Assembly: GCA_902728285.1 (NCBI GenBank)
Contig: CACVBU010000865.1
Span: forward strand, 4,525,840-4,589,839
Reading direction: 5' to 3'
DNA length: 64,000 nucleotides
DNA from: Clytia hemisphaerica
Lineage: Eukaryota; Cnidaria; Hydrozoa; Leptothecata; Clytiidae
Position 1 is the first letter of the stretch. Each line of letters starts with the position of its first letter. This document shows, one piece after another, positions 12,101-23,500 of the stretch. The notes beneath the pieces are model-generated. The model did no database searches. It was not told the origin of the DNA and was given only the letters and a program-made list of their open reading frames with translations. Made by a program: the position numbers and the translations under genes.

Positions 12101-12279
12101 CTCTGGAAAATCCCTTCATGGTAATCTGGTGTGTTCCCTCTCCAATAAGATGTCGCTATGGCAACCAATTCTAACATGGTACCACCAATAATGAGGAACC
12201 ATGATAAGATCACACAAATGTTAATCTTTCCGCCTTTTTTGGACTTGAGGCGTTGTTCCATCATATTTTCGATATTCAT
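8126..12279 (-). CDS. Claudin/PMP22-like four-transmembrane protein, three exons
   Basis: Exons on the minus strand are 12279-11952 (or 11956), 8806-8681 and 8355-8126. Joined with the 11952 end they make an unbroken 227-residue protein. Predicted order: basic N-terminus (RLKSKKGGK), TM1 about residues 20-42, a large cysteine-bearing first extracellular loop with HEGIFQRC (resembling the W-G-L-W-x-x-C region of claudins), TM2 about 118-137, TM3 about 141-166, TM4 about 172-194, and an acidic cytoplasmic tail. Possible N-glycosylation sites are NGT and NCS in the first loop. This topology and loop-cysteine pattern fit the PMP22/EMP/claudin superfamily, whose members act in plasma-membrane junctions or myelin-like membranes; the exact member is not recognised. 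The exon-1 donor is ambiguous. GTACGT after His108 is the stronger site but leaves the wrong phase unless a small exon is hidden in the intron. GTCAGC four bases later keeps the frame. The start ATG at 12279 is the first Met before TM1. Confidence 0.75.
9077..9109. repeat. (TAA)n microsatellite
   Basis: About eleven TAA/ATA triplets in a row. It may be the 3' tail of the minus-strand LINE at 10752-11885, because LINEs of this kind often end in a short microsatellite and another LINE in this window (ending near 45850) also ends in TTA repeats. Confidence 0.8.
9541..10284. mobile_element. Long imperfect foldback element with six TGACGTCA palindromes
   Basis: The two halves are imperfect reverse complements. 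Outer arms match around CTCG.GTGA.TTAGGGC (9557 and 10260) and CGCTACCAATAGC. The inner arms, from CCCGGTTGTTACGTAATTAA at 9680 to its complement near 10144, match closely over about 50 bases. The centre carries TGACGTCA at roughly 9743, 9767, 9894, 9938, 10062 and 10079. There is no transposase. It lies in the second-to-first exon intron of the tetraspan gene, downstream (in gene orientation) of a LINE, and probably interrupts that LINE's 3' UTR. Confidence 0.65.
10752..11885 (-). pseudogene. 5'-truncated non-LTR retrotransposon (LINE), reverse transcriptase C-terminal half
   Basis: A single open frame of about 375 codons covers the second half of a LINE reverse transcriptase. It starts near ADFSKAFDTVD (catalytic block A), then NGVPQGSILGPILF, YADDTT (catalytic FADD/YADD box), and a C-terminal thumb/linker with FKLLGIIF and NKHVKKI, ending in TAG/TAA at 10752. 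Upstream, a stop at about 11886 and loss of homology mark 5' truncation, so endonuclease and ORF1 are absent. The general sequence resembles the CR1/L2/Jockey group; the clade is uncertain. It lies in an intron on the same strand as the tetraspan gene, only about 65 bases from its exon 1. The 3' UTR may continue to the (TAA)n run at 9077, split by a later foldback insertion. Confidence 0.85.
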
Positions 12280-13099
12280 TTTGATTTATATTTGTGTTCA
12301 AGAACAATTTTGCAATTTTTTCGAGATACTCGTTACTTTTTAGGTTGACACCATTCTTAATCTTGTTCTGTGTTGTCTTTCACTCAATTTCTTTTACCCT
12401 ATGGAAATTAGAAAATGATTTCAAATTTGTAGCTAAATATGACTTTGAACTAAACCACAATTTTGGAATGGATTTGATTCGGTGATTACGTCTTGATTAA
12501 GTCTTGTAAAAAAATTATTGAAATTACATTACATATCCTATTGCCACACTGGTGTCTTCAGAACTCGAGCCTCTATTACTCAAAGGTCTTCTTAACTCGA
12601 ACAAGTTTTCTTGTCCCCTCAGTTAATGGCTTATAAATGACTTTTAATAACTCAAAATTTCTATGACAAATTTCGATTCCCTGTGTGTATTCGAGTTATG
12701 GAGACTCAACTGTACTTCCAAAACAATCTTCCGCCTGATTATTCTGCGGTTACTTACAAAAATTAGTTGTTTTCAGAAATCCACGATTTTTTTCAATTTT
12801 CCAACTTAATATCTACAAGAAAGCAAAAAAATCTAAAACCTTTTTAACTTCATCTTCAAATTATAAAATTTTCTACAATATTTTTAATTTCACACTTGCC
12901 TGTTTTCTCAAAGATGTTAAACGCCCAACAAAAGAACTTTTTTCCATATTCCATAGAAACAATCTGTTGTCTTAGAAAAGCAAATATCTGATATGTGAAA
13001 AATTTCATGTGCAAAAACTTCCCTTCTTCAACGGTCCATAGTGCTGAAATATCTTCATGCAAATCTTCCTACTTTACACATGCCCTTTTCTACGATTTC
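12280..13099. other. Intergenic sequence upstream of the tetraspan gene
   Basis: This should hold the tetraspan promoter (minus strand). I see no convincing TATA box. It contains the decayed pogo-like element. A minus-strand frame at about 12907-13040 has an acceptor-like TTTCAG and a GC-type donor (AG|GCAAGT) but encodes nothing recognisable. Confidence 0.35.
12559..12712. mobile_element. Decayed pogo/Tigger-like MITE
   Basis: The right end on the minus strand reads CAGTTGAGTCTCCATAACTC, and the left end is a degraded version starting CAGAACTCGAGCCTCTATTA. The CAG...CTG borders and adjoining TA fit pogo/Tc1-mariner-type elements. It lies just upstream of the tetraspan start codon region. 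It is non-coding, and the family assignment is a guess from the ends. Confidence 0.45.
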
Positions 13100-13252
13100 T
13101 CACTCCAACTCTACTGTTGAAACGAGATGAAAATCCAGTGGCGAGCAAGAGCGGTGACCTCCTTTGCCTTTAAGTCCTTTAGAAAACTCTTGAATGCGGT
13201 CGTAAGCTTGCTCACTCACAAATCCATCAGCGATAGAGACAGGGATATGTTC
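13100..13252 (-). CDS. Orphan C-terminal coding segment, unrecognised
   Basis: On the minus strand an open frame reads through IADGFVSEQAYDRIQEFSKG and continues as a Lys/Gly-rich stretch, then ends DFHLVSTVELE and TGA at 13100. Its composition (charged, mixed, few Phe/Ile/Lys homopolymer runs) differs from the random frames around it and looks like real protein. The frame closes with TAA at 13255; an AG just before it could be a splice acceptor but has no pyrimidine tract. It could be the last exon of an unseen gene upstream on the minus strand, or an exon fragment carried in by a repeat. I do not recognise the family. Confidence 0.3.
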   Translation of the reverse strand, partial: EHIPVSIADGFVSEQAYDRIQEFSKGLKGKGGHRSCSPLDFHLVSTVELE

Positions 13253-13255
13253 TTA

Positions 13256-15226
13256 TTTAGGCAAATGAAGAGTGCGGATTGGAAAAATCAAAAAATCAAA
13301 TTTCAGTCCCACTAAAGGTCGGGAAAAAAGGAAAATTTCAATTTTTTGCCCTTAAAAACATCAAAATTTGGTCAGATTAGGACCAATAAAGATCGTAAAA
13401 TTCACAAAATTTCTCTTTTTTTCCTGCTTTTTAGTCCCGCTAAGGGTCCGAGGGAGTTAAAAGTCGGGTGACACATGCCCGTCAGCTCGCAATTGTAGTG
13501 CCCCCGGGCGCAGGAATCAGACATTTCCATGAAGTTCAAAAGTTTGATTCTTCCCTTGTACATTCCGTAAAACATTTTTCGAACAGCAACTTCTGAACTA
13601 AAAATCTAACCAATCCCACATTATATAAAACCTTTCTAGGTATCCAAACTGAATCATCTACAGATAAATATTATAGTCTAGTGAAAATAAGACTTTTTCA
13701 CCACACTGTGCCAGAGCTTTTTCTTTCACTAAAAAAGAAAAAAAACGACCTACTTAACTTCACAATATTTCAAAATTCCAACGATCACGCAATATGAAAC
13801 ATTAAAAAAATCCTAGTTGTGAAGAAAGAAAATTTCGACCAAAAAGCAAAATATAAATTCATATTGGCAACAAGACACTTGATTATTATGATATGGATTC
13901 ATAATATCAAATATTTAAAAATTTTCAATCTAATGTTTCAAAACGTAGCTAGGCAAATGTGAATATAAAATATAACGGAATATTTCAACTTTTTTTAAAT
14001 ATATCTTTGTATCGAAAACAATCATATAAAAGTTTATCAATTTTCATATTGATATGATTCTAGTTTGAATTAAAACGGCATGAAGCAAATTTTTTTCTTT
14101 TTCCTATTTATTTATAGCAAGCCAAGTAGGTGACTTTTTTTGAAAAGCTAACACCATTTCGAGTATTCTTCGTTTTATTCTAAATCGATTAAGTCAACTC
14201 TCGCACTTTAATTCGAGTCCCTACTTTTCAATTATTTTTTCTAATTCGAACGGCTGAAAAGTTGTTTAAAAATAATGCTTTGTACTGAAGAATCCGAGCT
14301 TTTGTTCTCGATACACCTATGTCAGAATTAATGTAATCCGCAAAATACCAGCTCTTTTTTAGTAGAATTCATGATATTCATGACGTAATGTTTTCTACGA
14401 AAAGACCCCGGTTTTTGCCAGTAGTGGCAAATTTTATACAACTTTTGTTTAGTTTAAATTTGTCACTACGGGCTAAAACCGGGGTATTTCCGTAAAAAAC
14501 ATTACGTCTTGAGTGTCATTAATTTCAAACGCGTATCAAGATTTAAAAAATCATTAAAAAGGAAATATACAGTAATCGGATGGTTTGAGATATTTGGCCT
14601 GCAGAAACCTTCTACGGTCCTGAGTAAAACCTCTAAGTATTTTGGTCAAACGATTTTCCAAAGTCAGTCGAGATATCACAATTTGAAATTTCTGAAAATG
14701 GGTTCTCACATGGTTTTTACGTTCAAGTCTTCGACATGCAAAACAATCAAATAATAAGATTTCAAAATCAACGTAATTTCTATCTTTTTAATGTATAGAA
14801 TTTTATAAAAAATACAATAATTTTTACTAAAAGTTCGTACTAATATTAATGATGAATGAAGATGGGAAATGAATACGCCTATCAACCCTTAAAAGAGGAT
14901 TGGATCCGAGCTTAGGCATGAGTCAATTTTTGCCAAACAAACATCGAGCTAAGACCCAAGTTACGGAGAGATTTGCAACGATCTAACGGCTGATGAAATA
15001 ATCAAAACATTGAGCTTACTAAATAGGAATTCGGCAACTTAGCAAAAACAAAGCAAAATACCCTGGTAAACTTTTCTCTGATCCTATTGTAACATTAAGG
15101 GTTGTTAGGCGTAAATATTTTTATACAGTATCTATATAAATTATTATCATATAAACTGAAATTATGAAAAATAACAACCGAAGATTACTCCTTTAACCTG
15201 GTAGAGTCCAAAAACTATACTTTCAT
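13256..15226. other. AT-rich intergenic DNA
   Basis: Apart from the foldback at 14382-14508 I see no gene or repeat structure that I can support here. The short frames present are rich in Phe, Ile and Lys, as expected of random AT-rich DNA. Confidence 0.4.
14382..14508. mobile_element. 127 bp foldback MITE (GACGTAATGTTTT ends)
   Basis: GACGTAATGTTTTCTACG at the left is mirrored by CATTACGTC at the right. The pairing continues through ACCCCGG / CCGGGGT and GTAGTG / CACTAC, leaving a loop of about 20 bases. There is no coding capacity. Confidence 0.75.
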
Positions 15227-16254
15227 CTAAAGTCTGTCCAGATATAATTGGCAGTGGAAACAAGAATGCCTGTAACTTTTGATAGTCAAATATAATTATG
15301 GAATTTTTATTTGCTTGTTTCAGAGAATTAAAAGCGCTATATTTGAATGTATTTTTGGTTGAAAAATTCGCGATTTTTAGCGGTTAAATTTGCGATTGCA
15401 AAAATTGAGCTTTTTTTCTACTTATGCTATAACGGTCATTTTTACACCAGTGGTAGTTCAACGTTAGGTTAAGAATTTTTTTAAATTTCAAGGCGAACAG
15501 AAAAGTCCTTCGGAAGATATGGGACCCGAAATACCCCTTGGTAGCACTTTTCTGTGAAATATCGTATCTCCAACTTATTACTAAAAACGGGGGTTATGTT
15601 ATCTTTTTTGAACAGTGCAATTAAAAGTTGGAAAATGTTAAGTGTTGGTGCATTGGTATTATTGCTATTGGTACCATTTATTATTTCGAAACGAAGTGAA
15701 ATCACAGTATAATTGATTTTATTGAAAAGATAAGCATGAACTTATATTGCCTTTGTTATTTTTAAGTCTAAAGAACTTTGCTAGTTCCCAAAACACTAAA
15801 CACAGTTTGGCTATGAGGTCATTAAAGAGATCGTAAAATGTTTTATGATCGAAAAACTGTTTTATCAATCATATCACTACCCCCGTTTTTAGTAATAAGT
15901 TGGAGATTCGATATTTCACAGAAAAGTGATACCAAGGGGTATTTCGGGTCCCATATCTTCCGAAGGACTTTTCTGTTTGCCTTTAAATTTAACAAACTTC
16001 TTAACCTAAGGTTGAACTACCACTGGTGTAAAAATGAACGTTATAGCATAGGTAGAAAAAAAGCTCAATTTTTGCAATCGCAAATTTAACCGCTAAAAAT
16101 CGCGAATTTTTCAACCAAAAGTACATTCAAATATAGCGCTTTTGATTCTCTGAAACAAAAAAAAAAAAAAAAAAATTTCCATAATTATATTTGACTATCA
16201 AAAGTTAGAGGCATTCTTGTTTCCACTGCCAATTATATCTGGACAGACTTTAGT
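15227..16254. mobile_element. 1.03 kb long-hairpin foldback element
   Basis: The left arm is 15227-15594 and the right arm 15879-16254. They are reverse complements over about 370 bases with a few mismatches and small indels, from CTAAAGTCTGTCCAGATATA at the outside to ACTAAAAACGGGGGT at the inside. The spacer is about 284 bases with no coding frame. The right arm has an A-run at about 16157 where the left has a shorter tract. No clear target duplication is seen. Transcription through it would give a long near-perfect dsRNA hairpin. Confidence 0.85.
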
Positions 16255-17005
16255 TTTCTAAGCGAAGTCGTGTTTGCTTTGTAGCCTATTATTTTCCTCT
16301 ATTATATCCTCCAAAAACACTCTCAAGGGAGTCAGTTTAATTACGCTGACTTAGTTTCCATGTGGTAGCAAAGAAGAGTCCACATTTAAAGCGATTAGAC
16401 TTTGAGAGAAACGATTACTCGAGAAATCGTCAAGAAGACTTCTATCTGTAGAATTCGCAGTCACATTCTAAAATTAGGTAAGAATCCAACAATATGTTTA
16501 GATTCGAAACCCTAAATTCAGTATCTTATTAGCAAACCTGGCGAAACGAGCAAAGCATAATGAAAGACATAGAAAATTAATCTGGTATCATATAATAAAA
16601 TAACGTTTAATAAATCTTGATTTAAAAAATTGGTCATAAAAAGCCTTTACCGAGATAGAAAGAATACTGTCCAGAAGAGTTTCGTACAAAAAACGCAAAG
16701 AAAAATCAATGCTTTTAATTCTTAGTATGTACTAAACCACATAATACAGTTTGAAACAAAAACCCTTATATTGGATGCCAGCAGTAAAGCAATTCTTGGT
16801 AGAATGCCACGCTGTAAGAAACAATATGAATTGATACTTTTTCCGGCAATAAACCGAAGCGAGTATCAACAAATACCAATCAAAGGTGAATAGAAAAAAA
16901 TATGGAAAAATACTAACTTAACTAAATTATTACTAAATTAAACTAAATTATATTAAATGTTGAAAATGCAGAACTTTGAACCAAAATCGTAGACCACGCA
17001 CATAC
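16255..17005. other. Intergenic DNA, nothing recognised
   Basis: AT-rich sequence between the long hairpin and the hAT MITE. No frame, repeat or RNA gene that I can support. Confidence 0.4.
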
Positions 17006-17013
17006 AAAAAAGT

Positions 17014-17167
17014 GGGATGAGCTGGAGTTTTTATAAGATACTTCACTAATTGGTCATTTGAAGTGATAGAGATGACGCGTTCTTTAGAAAAAGTAACAAA
17101 ATTGTTTTATTACTGGTTAACGACCAACCAAATCAAATAAGAGCTTGTAAAAACTCCAGATTGTCCC
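17014..17167. mobile_element. hAT-type MITE, copy 1 (154 bp, 8 bp TSD)
   Basis: The unit begins GGGATGAGCTGGAGTTTTTA and ends with the near-complement CAAGAGC..TGTAAAAACTCCAG..TGTCCC, giving terminal inverted repeats of about 24 bases. It is bordered by a perfect 8 bp direct duplication AAAAAAGT (17006-17013 and 17168-17175), the hallmark of hAT insertion. A second copy of the same length is at 26155-26308. Confidence 0.9.
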
Positions 17168-17555
17168 AAAAAAGTACAGTATCATTTTTGAAATGAAGTA
17201 AGAAGAAAAAAATAAACAGTCTATACGGACCCTAAAGTTTGAGTACTTATTATTTTTCAAGAAATGTAACGAGGCCTTAAACACACAGATTCCTTTCATA
17301 AAACACTAGATGGCGCTTCTCTCTGGTGATGTGAAATTTTGTGTCAACTTAAGTAAGCCACGTTTTTGCTCATGAGATGCCTTTATATTTTAATGCCGTT
17401 GTAGTGCCAGCAATAAGAAAACAGGTTATCTTATGGTCTAAGATGGCTCATTATTTTACTTTAAGGTCAAGATCCTGGAAGCGGTAGAGTAACTCCATTT
17501 AGTGTCTAAATCAGTCATCAGTGCATCAACGACCCTTAACAAACCAACCAAAAAA

Positions 17556-20500
17556 TTAATAATTCCCTTGATATGTAGCCAACGGCCCGTGCATAGGGAA
17601 GAAATAAAGTTCTTTACGTAACTGCGTAACTATAGATGAGATTTGACGCTTGTGGTGTGAAGCACGTTGTCCCGTTTGTGATTTCTTCGTAGAGACGATT
17701 GCGTTGACACGTGTTAGCATACGTACCACGTCCATTTTGTGCGCATGCTTACGGAACACTTCACAAATGGATTGAATAAACCTGAGAAAAAAAGAGTTAA
17801 AAATAATGATATATTAACGTTAACTGCAGAGCCCTTTTTAGAAGCCAAAAAAATTGACCTCTTGGAATTTTATAAAAAGTTTGACATTCAGAGGCTCGAC
17901 GCGTATAGTAAGTTCCAAAAATACAATAAAACATGCAAAAGTTTCTATATAAAAAGTTATGGCCCTTTGAAGTACCACTGTTATTTTGACCAAATGAATG
18001 TGTTAATTGGGTTCATTTCACTTCACTGAAATCATAAACGGTTGGTGTTTACTATTATGTTTTCTAATATCCGAACAGCCTAATTGTTTCATGCATTTTA
18101 CCCGTGTGATCTGAAGGCCGAAAGAACATCTGCCAAGCTTAAAGGTATCTGTTCGGTTTAACGGCTTTGTGATTGACTAATTTTTAAAAGAATCGCGTAA
18201 TTTACTTAAGACAATTAAGCCCCCGAGGAAAATGACACACAACCAATTTGATGTTGTGTTAGGGTCGTATTCCTCTTCTTTGAGATTCTTGGCCTATCGT
18301 TGAGTTATGTAAAAATAGTGCGTTTGAGTTTCTGTCTGAGAAAATGACACCTATTTTGTTTGTACAACTTTCCTTTTGTGTTAAACATTTTCGGACGAGG
18401 ACATTTGCCCGTTCACTTTTGGAGCATCACGAGTGATTCATGAAATCTTTAAAACAACTGACGCGTGTTATTAAAAGCGTCAAAAACGTATTAGAGTTAG
18501 AATAGTTCATCTAATGTTTCCAGCTCACCCAAATAGAGACTTATACGTATGCGTAATTTATCGTTCTTTAAACCGCTAGTCGTTAAATAGCGTTAAGTAC
18601 AAAAATTAATGAATGTAGGGGTGGTAGTCACTGACCAACGTCGGGGTTTGGGACGGCAAAATAGTTAGGATTAGGGCTTATTGTTCTTTATGTCGCTTTT
18701 TAATAGTGATTTGTCGTTCTTTTTAGATTGTCTGGAAACGTTAGATGAACATTCTCTTAGAAACTCACCAAGATCCTCTTTGAGAATTTCGCCACGAATA
18801 ATATCCAGGTACCGTTGAATAAGCGTATAAGAAATCTGCTTCTGATGGTAGTGTTATATCATTCCCTTCACTCGCTGGCCCGTCTGTCTCCATTACCTCG
18901 TCTGGTGTAATTGAATCCATATAATCTGAGCCTGGGAGAACGAGACAAAAACAGAAATTAATTTGAAAGGATGAAGGGTCATGTAGGTAAAATAATTCGT
19001 AAACAAGTGATCAATAGAAAACATTGAATTCAAAATAAACATAAAACAGTGGTCATAAAGCAAAGTTTTCATCAAAGTCAGAAATGGACTTTGCAAACAA
19101 ATCTGGCCAGATTCTTCATGTTTTGCAGAATTTTGTTGAATTTGGAGACGGAAAAGCCTCTGAAACCCAGACCTGATAGGCAAATGAGGCAAATATAGAA
19201 ACTTTGTGCCTCAGTCATCCTATAATCAGGAGTAGCTGATTCCCAGGTCATCGAGGTACAAAAGTAATGATGGAATTGATAAAAAAATCTGACAAAGAAA
19301 AAATCTCACAATTCGGATAACGAAAACCATTTGAAAACAATGGGAAAACAATCATTAAGAAGAGGTGAAAAATGAAAAAGTCATACCTTGACACGCCTGG
19401 AAAAAGAACAATTTCGGTTTTCCTGATAAATTCGTTCCGTGGAAGAATGACGTAATCTCCCGAATCTCAATCGTACCATCTGTACCGTAAATCACACCTT
19501 CTTGTCCGTGACTTAGTATACAACAAGTTAGACACGATACTCCGGAATAGTCTTTGTGTGCGGCCTGTTTGAAAACTTTCCGCATTTCGTAGACGGAGAG
19601 ATTACTGTGAGCTTCTACGAGGAATCCCATCTCTTGGAAGAGTTCCGTAATAGCAGCACCATCTACATCCGTTCCGTTACGTGGATAGTTTTCCATACCT
19701 GTATATGAGGGAATACAAGAATTTGAGGCCTGGATTCAGTATTAGCTGTATACACGGCTTGCAAAATCATACCAATGCAGTCAAAACATGTGATTACTCG
19801 AAAAAGTTCACGTGATCTTATTCCTATGTTACTTGCTTTACAACTTACAGCTGATATCTTTATTAGTGTCAATAAATTCGAACAAATCGGAAATAGATGT
19901 AATGTAACAAACACATAAATATTTCGAGTAAAACGTGATTTTGTCTTTAGACTTTAATTTTACAACCTGTGTATTACCATAACATGACTCGATAAGAGAT
20001 ATTGATAATCTGAGTCCTTACCTGAAGACGGCAAAAAGTGTTTGTTGTTGACCAAAATGAAATGACCGCGCGGTGTTGACTGCATGGCGTAGCATTCCTT
20101 CAGGTCAATAGGAGCTTCTATAAAGCTTGAAGGTGACAGAGGAACACGTTCATCCCCTTCAGAGGTGGACGAAGTTTTGGTCTTCTTTTTACCGCTACCA
20201 CCGAACAAACTTGGTCGGCCGTCTGTCTCCGTTTCTGAAAAGAAAGATAAATAAAATCTTACTATCAAGCATGTTTTTTTTTCAATGTGAGGTATGTCTG
20301 TGAAAGAAAAAAGCTAAAAATTTTAAGTATCCCGTTTCGGTTTTCTTCTAAAGCTATAGAGGTGTTTCATGTTTGGTTATTTTCGCTATTATTGAATTTA
20401 ATAATCCATTATTGAAATTAGTATTATTGAAGCAAAGGTTCAAAACTTTTCATATCGAACGTATGCTTCCAGTTTGGCAAAAATTACGTAACTTAACAAA

Positions 20501-23500
20501 ACAAGAAAAACCTGTTAATTTTCGCCATTATGAAAGCAAATGTTCGAATAGGAAGATTCGATGCACAATTCGAACGTTTGCTTCCATAATGGCGGAAATT
20601 ACGCAACTTAAGAAAACAAGAAAAAGCTCCATAGAACGGTTTCAACATCCATATTTTTATCTCACACGCTTTCTCTCTACGGTTTGAACAGCCACTTAAT
20701 TTTTTTTTTCCGGCGGGTCAATCTTTAAGCACATACCAGGAGGAGTATCAACCGTGTCTTTTGTTGGTTTTTCATCATCAGGGTTTTGTTCTTTCAAAGG
20801 TAATTGTCTTGGTGGACCATCAGTTCTATCGTCTTCCATTTTTGTTTTGTCTGGAATGAAATCAACGGATATGTAAGATAGTGTGTGGGCTATGGAATAC
20901 TACTCTCTGGTACCTAATATCCCCCTCCCCCGATAATTAATTTTTCTAAAATTTTCCACCCAGGACATTCTTATTCCAACCCCCCCCCCGGCTATTAGGT
21001 ACCCGAGAGTAGAGTACTATTTATTCTTTTAACACTGAGAATCTAGAAATGATTGCAACAATAAAGTGATAAAGCACATTGGCTATACCAGGCTACTCAA
21101 AGGAAACTTGGTTGAAACTTTCTGTTGGAGCTTCTAAAGCTCAACCCAAGCCTTAGACAAAATTCATGAGTTTAGCGGCAATGGAAATTGGAAAAAACCT
21201 TAGCTGCGAAAACTTTTTAAACAAAATTCCAATATGTTCAATGTCAACGATCGTACTTTGAAATGCTTATTGACATCAAAGAAGCTAAATCTTAAAATCT
21301 AATTCATTCAAACAGTGGTTGACTTACTTGAGGTAACCATCTTTATTTTAAAACGCAGTACAATTTTCAAATACATACGAAAGGTTGAAACTTTTATAAG
21401 ACCTTTCACGAGATCTTATCTTAATTTGGTAAGTTTTTAAGAATGTTAAGTACCTTTTTAATTTAGTCTGACTAAGAGCTTCGTAGAATTTTGAAATCAA
21501 AATAACATTCGAAAGTAAGCATTAATTCAAAACTGCGCAAAAATGATGAGTTTTTCCATGTTTTTGAAATTCAAAGAATTTTAGATTTTATAACATTGTC
21601 ACCTCAGTTGTCACTTCCCCTTTGGAAATTCTAACTAAAATAATTTAACGCCTGAATACCAGGCGATTCCAGGGGTAATCCATTGGGACTTCCCTTTTTA
21701 CTTCAATGGAGTTCGGAGTCTCCTTCCTTGGAACAGAAAGAGTCTTGCTAAACCCATTTTCTGGAGAAGCCGAAATTTTTTTCAAAATTATTTCATCACA
21801 ATCTGAAAACTAGAAGTTTGAGAAACTAAGACAAAATCAAAATATATTGCAAAATAATTTGTTAGAATCAATTTAAATCATTAAAAATGTTTCTAAAACT
21901 TTTTGACTGAAAAGATTAAGCAGCACCATACTATCAATATACTGAAGCACAAAAAAGTCATTTCCATGAATTCGAATTTGAAAATTCCCTTTCAGTCAAG
22001 CATTAGACAGCAGAAAACATGCCAGAGCATCAATATTTTAAAAGAGAATTTTTTTCAAGCTTAAGTATGTTACTTTGAATGACGTTTGCTTTAATAAAAG
22101 TGTAATGTTTTTCACAAAGTATTTTGATAATGTTTGTTTCCATAAGAGTAAGAAAGGTTAAGCATTTGTCATTAAAAGAAGTCTCAAATTTCAACAAATC
22201 ACAACAAGTCAGTACATTATTTTACTTTGAAAATCTCCTGAAATAAATATCAGATCTTTAAAATCTAGATTATTACTCAATTATACAGTACCCGATTCAA
22301 TGTTTTGCCAAAACTGGTTTAGAGGACTTTATGATTGAGAATTTGTACCCACTATTTACGACAAAACTAATTCTTTTTTTATTTCACGAGATTTCAGGGT
22401 GACTTTGTCACATACTCAAATCCTCTCTAACCTTTACAAATACTACTTGCACCTTTTACAAAAATAAACCATACAAAAAACTACTTTCACAACACAAAAA
22501 AAAGAATATTACCTGAACAATAGAATCTTGACAAAAGACTTTGAACAAGAATGAAAAACATGATATATCAATTTTATATAGCCGATGCCTGCTAACCAAC
22601 CAAAAAAACTATTATCTCAAAATATAAAATTCTGTAACACAAAACACATGAGAATGATGATCGAATACACAGTAGAGAAACTTTTTTCTTCCATTTGTTA
22701 ATGAAGAAAAAATATCAAGAATTTTATCATGAACATCAGGAAGTGATCTCATGCTGAGCTACCTTAGACCTTTTTCTGAAAGTATAGACAAATATTTTCT
22801 TCACAAAAATGAAGAAAAAATATCAACTGTATTAAAAAATGTTCCCTTTGATTTGATACAAATTATTAAATCAAGAAAACAACCGAAAAGGTCCTCTAAG
22901 TAGGTATAAAAGGCCAATTATAGAATTATTTAGACAAAAAGAAATGTACTTTTTATGTAATTTTCCTCCTGAGACTATTGTGCTAGTTTTTAGATCCTTT
23001 ATTACAGAAACATCCTTTAAGTGAACAGGAAAAGTAAACGAAAGAAATATAAAAGATGATACAAAATAATATATATCGAAAAAGAGTAATCATAGAATGC
23101 TGAGGGGTCCAGCCCAAAGCTTTTTCAGGGGGGGGCTAAAGAAATTTGAAAAACGTAGCTCCCACCTTCACAAAGCAAAATGTCGAAGAAACTTTGCATG
23201 TAAATTCTCAATTTTATTGCCCTGCTGGCAAAATTTTTTTAAGAGGGGTCCAAACCTTCTCCCCAACTTAGATTTTAACATAATTTTAAATATTTGTAAC
23301 CTATTAGCTCTGCCTCCAGCTCTATCACAACATTCAACACCCAGAATTTTCTAAAACATACAGCCCCTAATCGAGTATTCTATGGTAATGATGAATCAAC
23401 AAGATATCAAGAAGCCTACCTGTCTCTTCTGAAGACACTTTGCTTTCCTCATCACCATACAATGCTGGATCCCCACCAAGTATCTTATATAATTTCAATA

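Noticed and set aside
12856-13062. Minus-strand frame with an acceptor-like TTTCAG and a GC-type donor AG|GCAAGT
   Set aside because: The reading is rich in Phe, Lys and Ile with no family features, and it lies just past the stop of another minus-strand segment, so it cannot join a sensible transcript.
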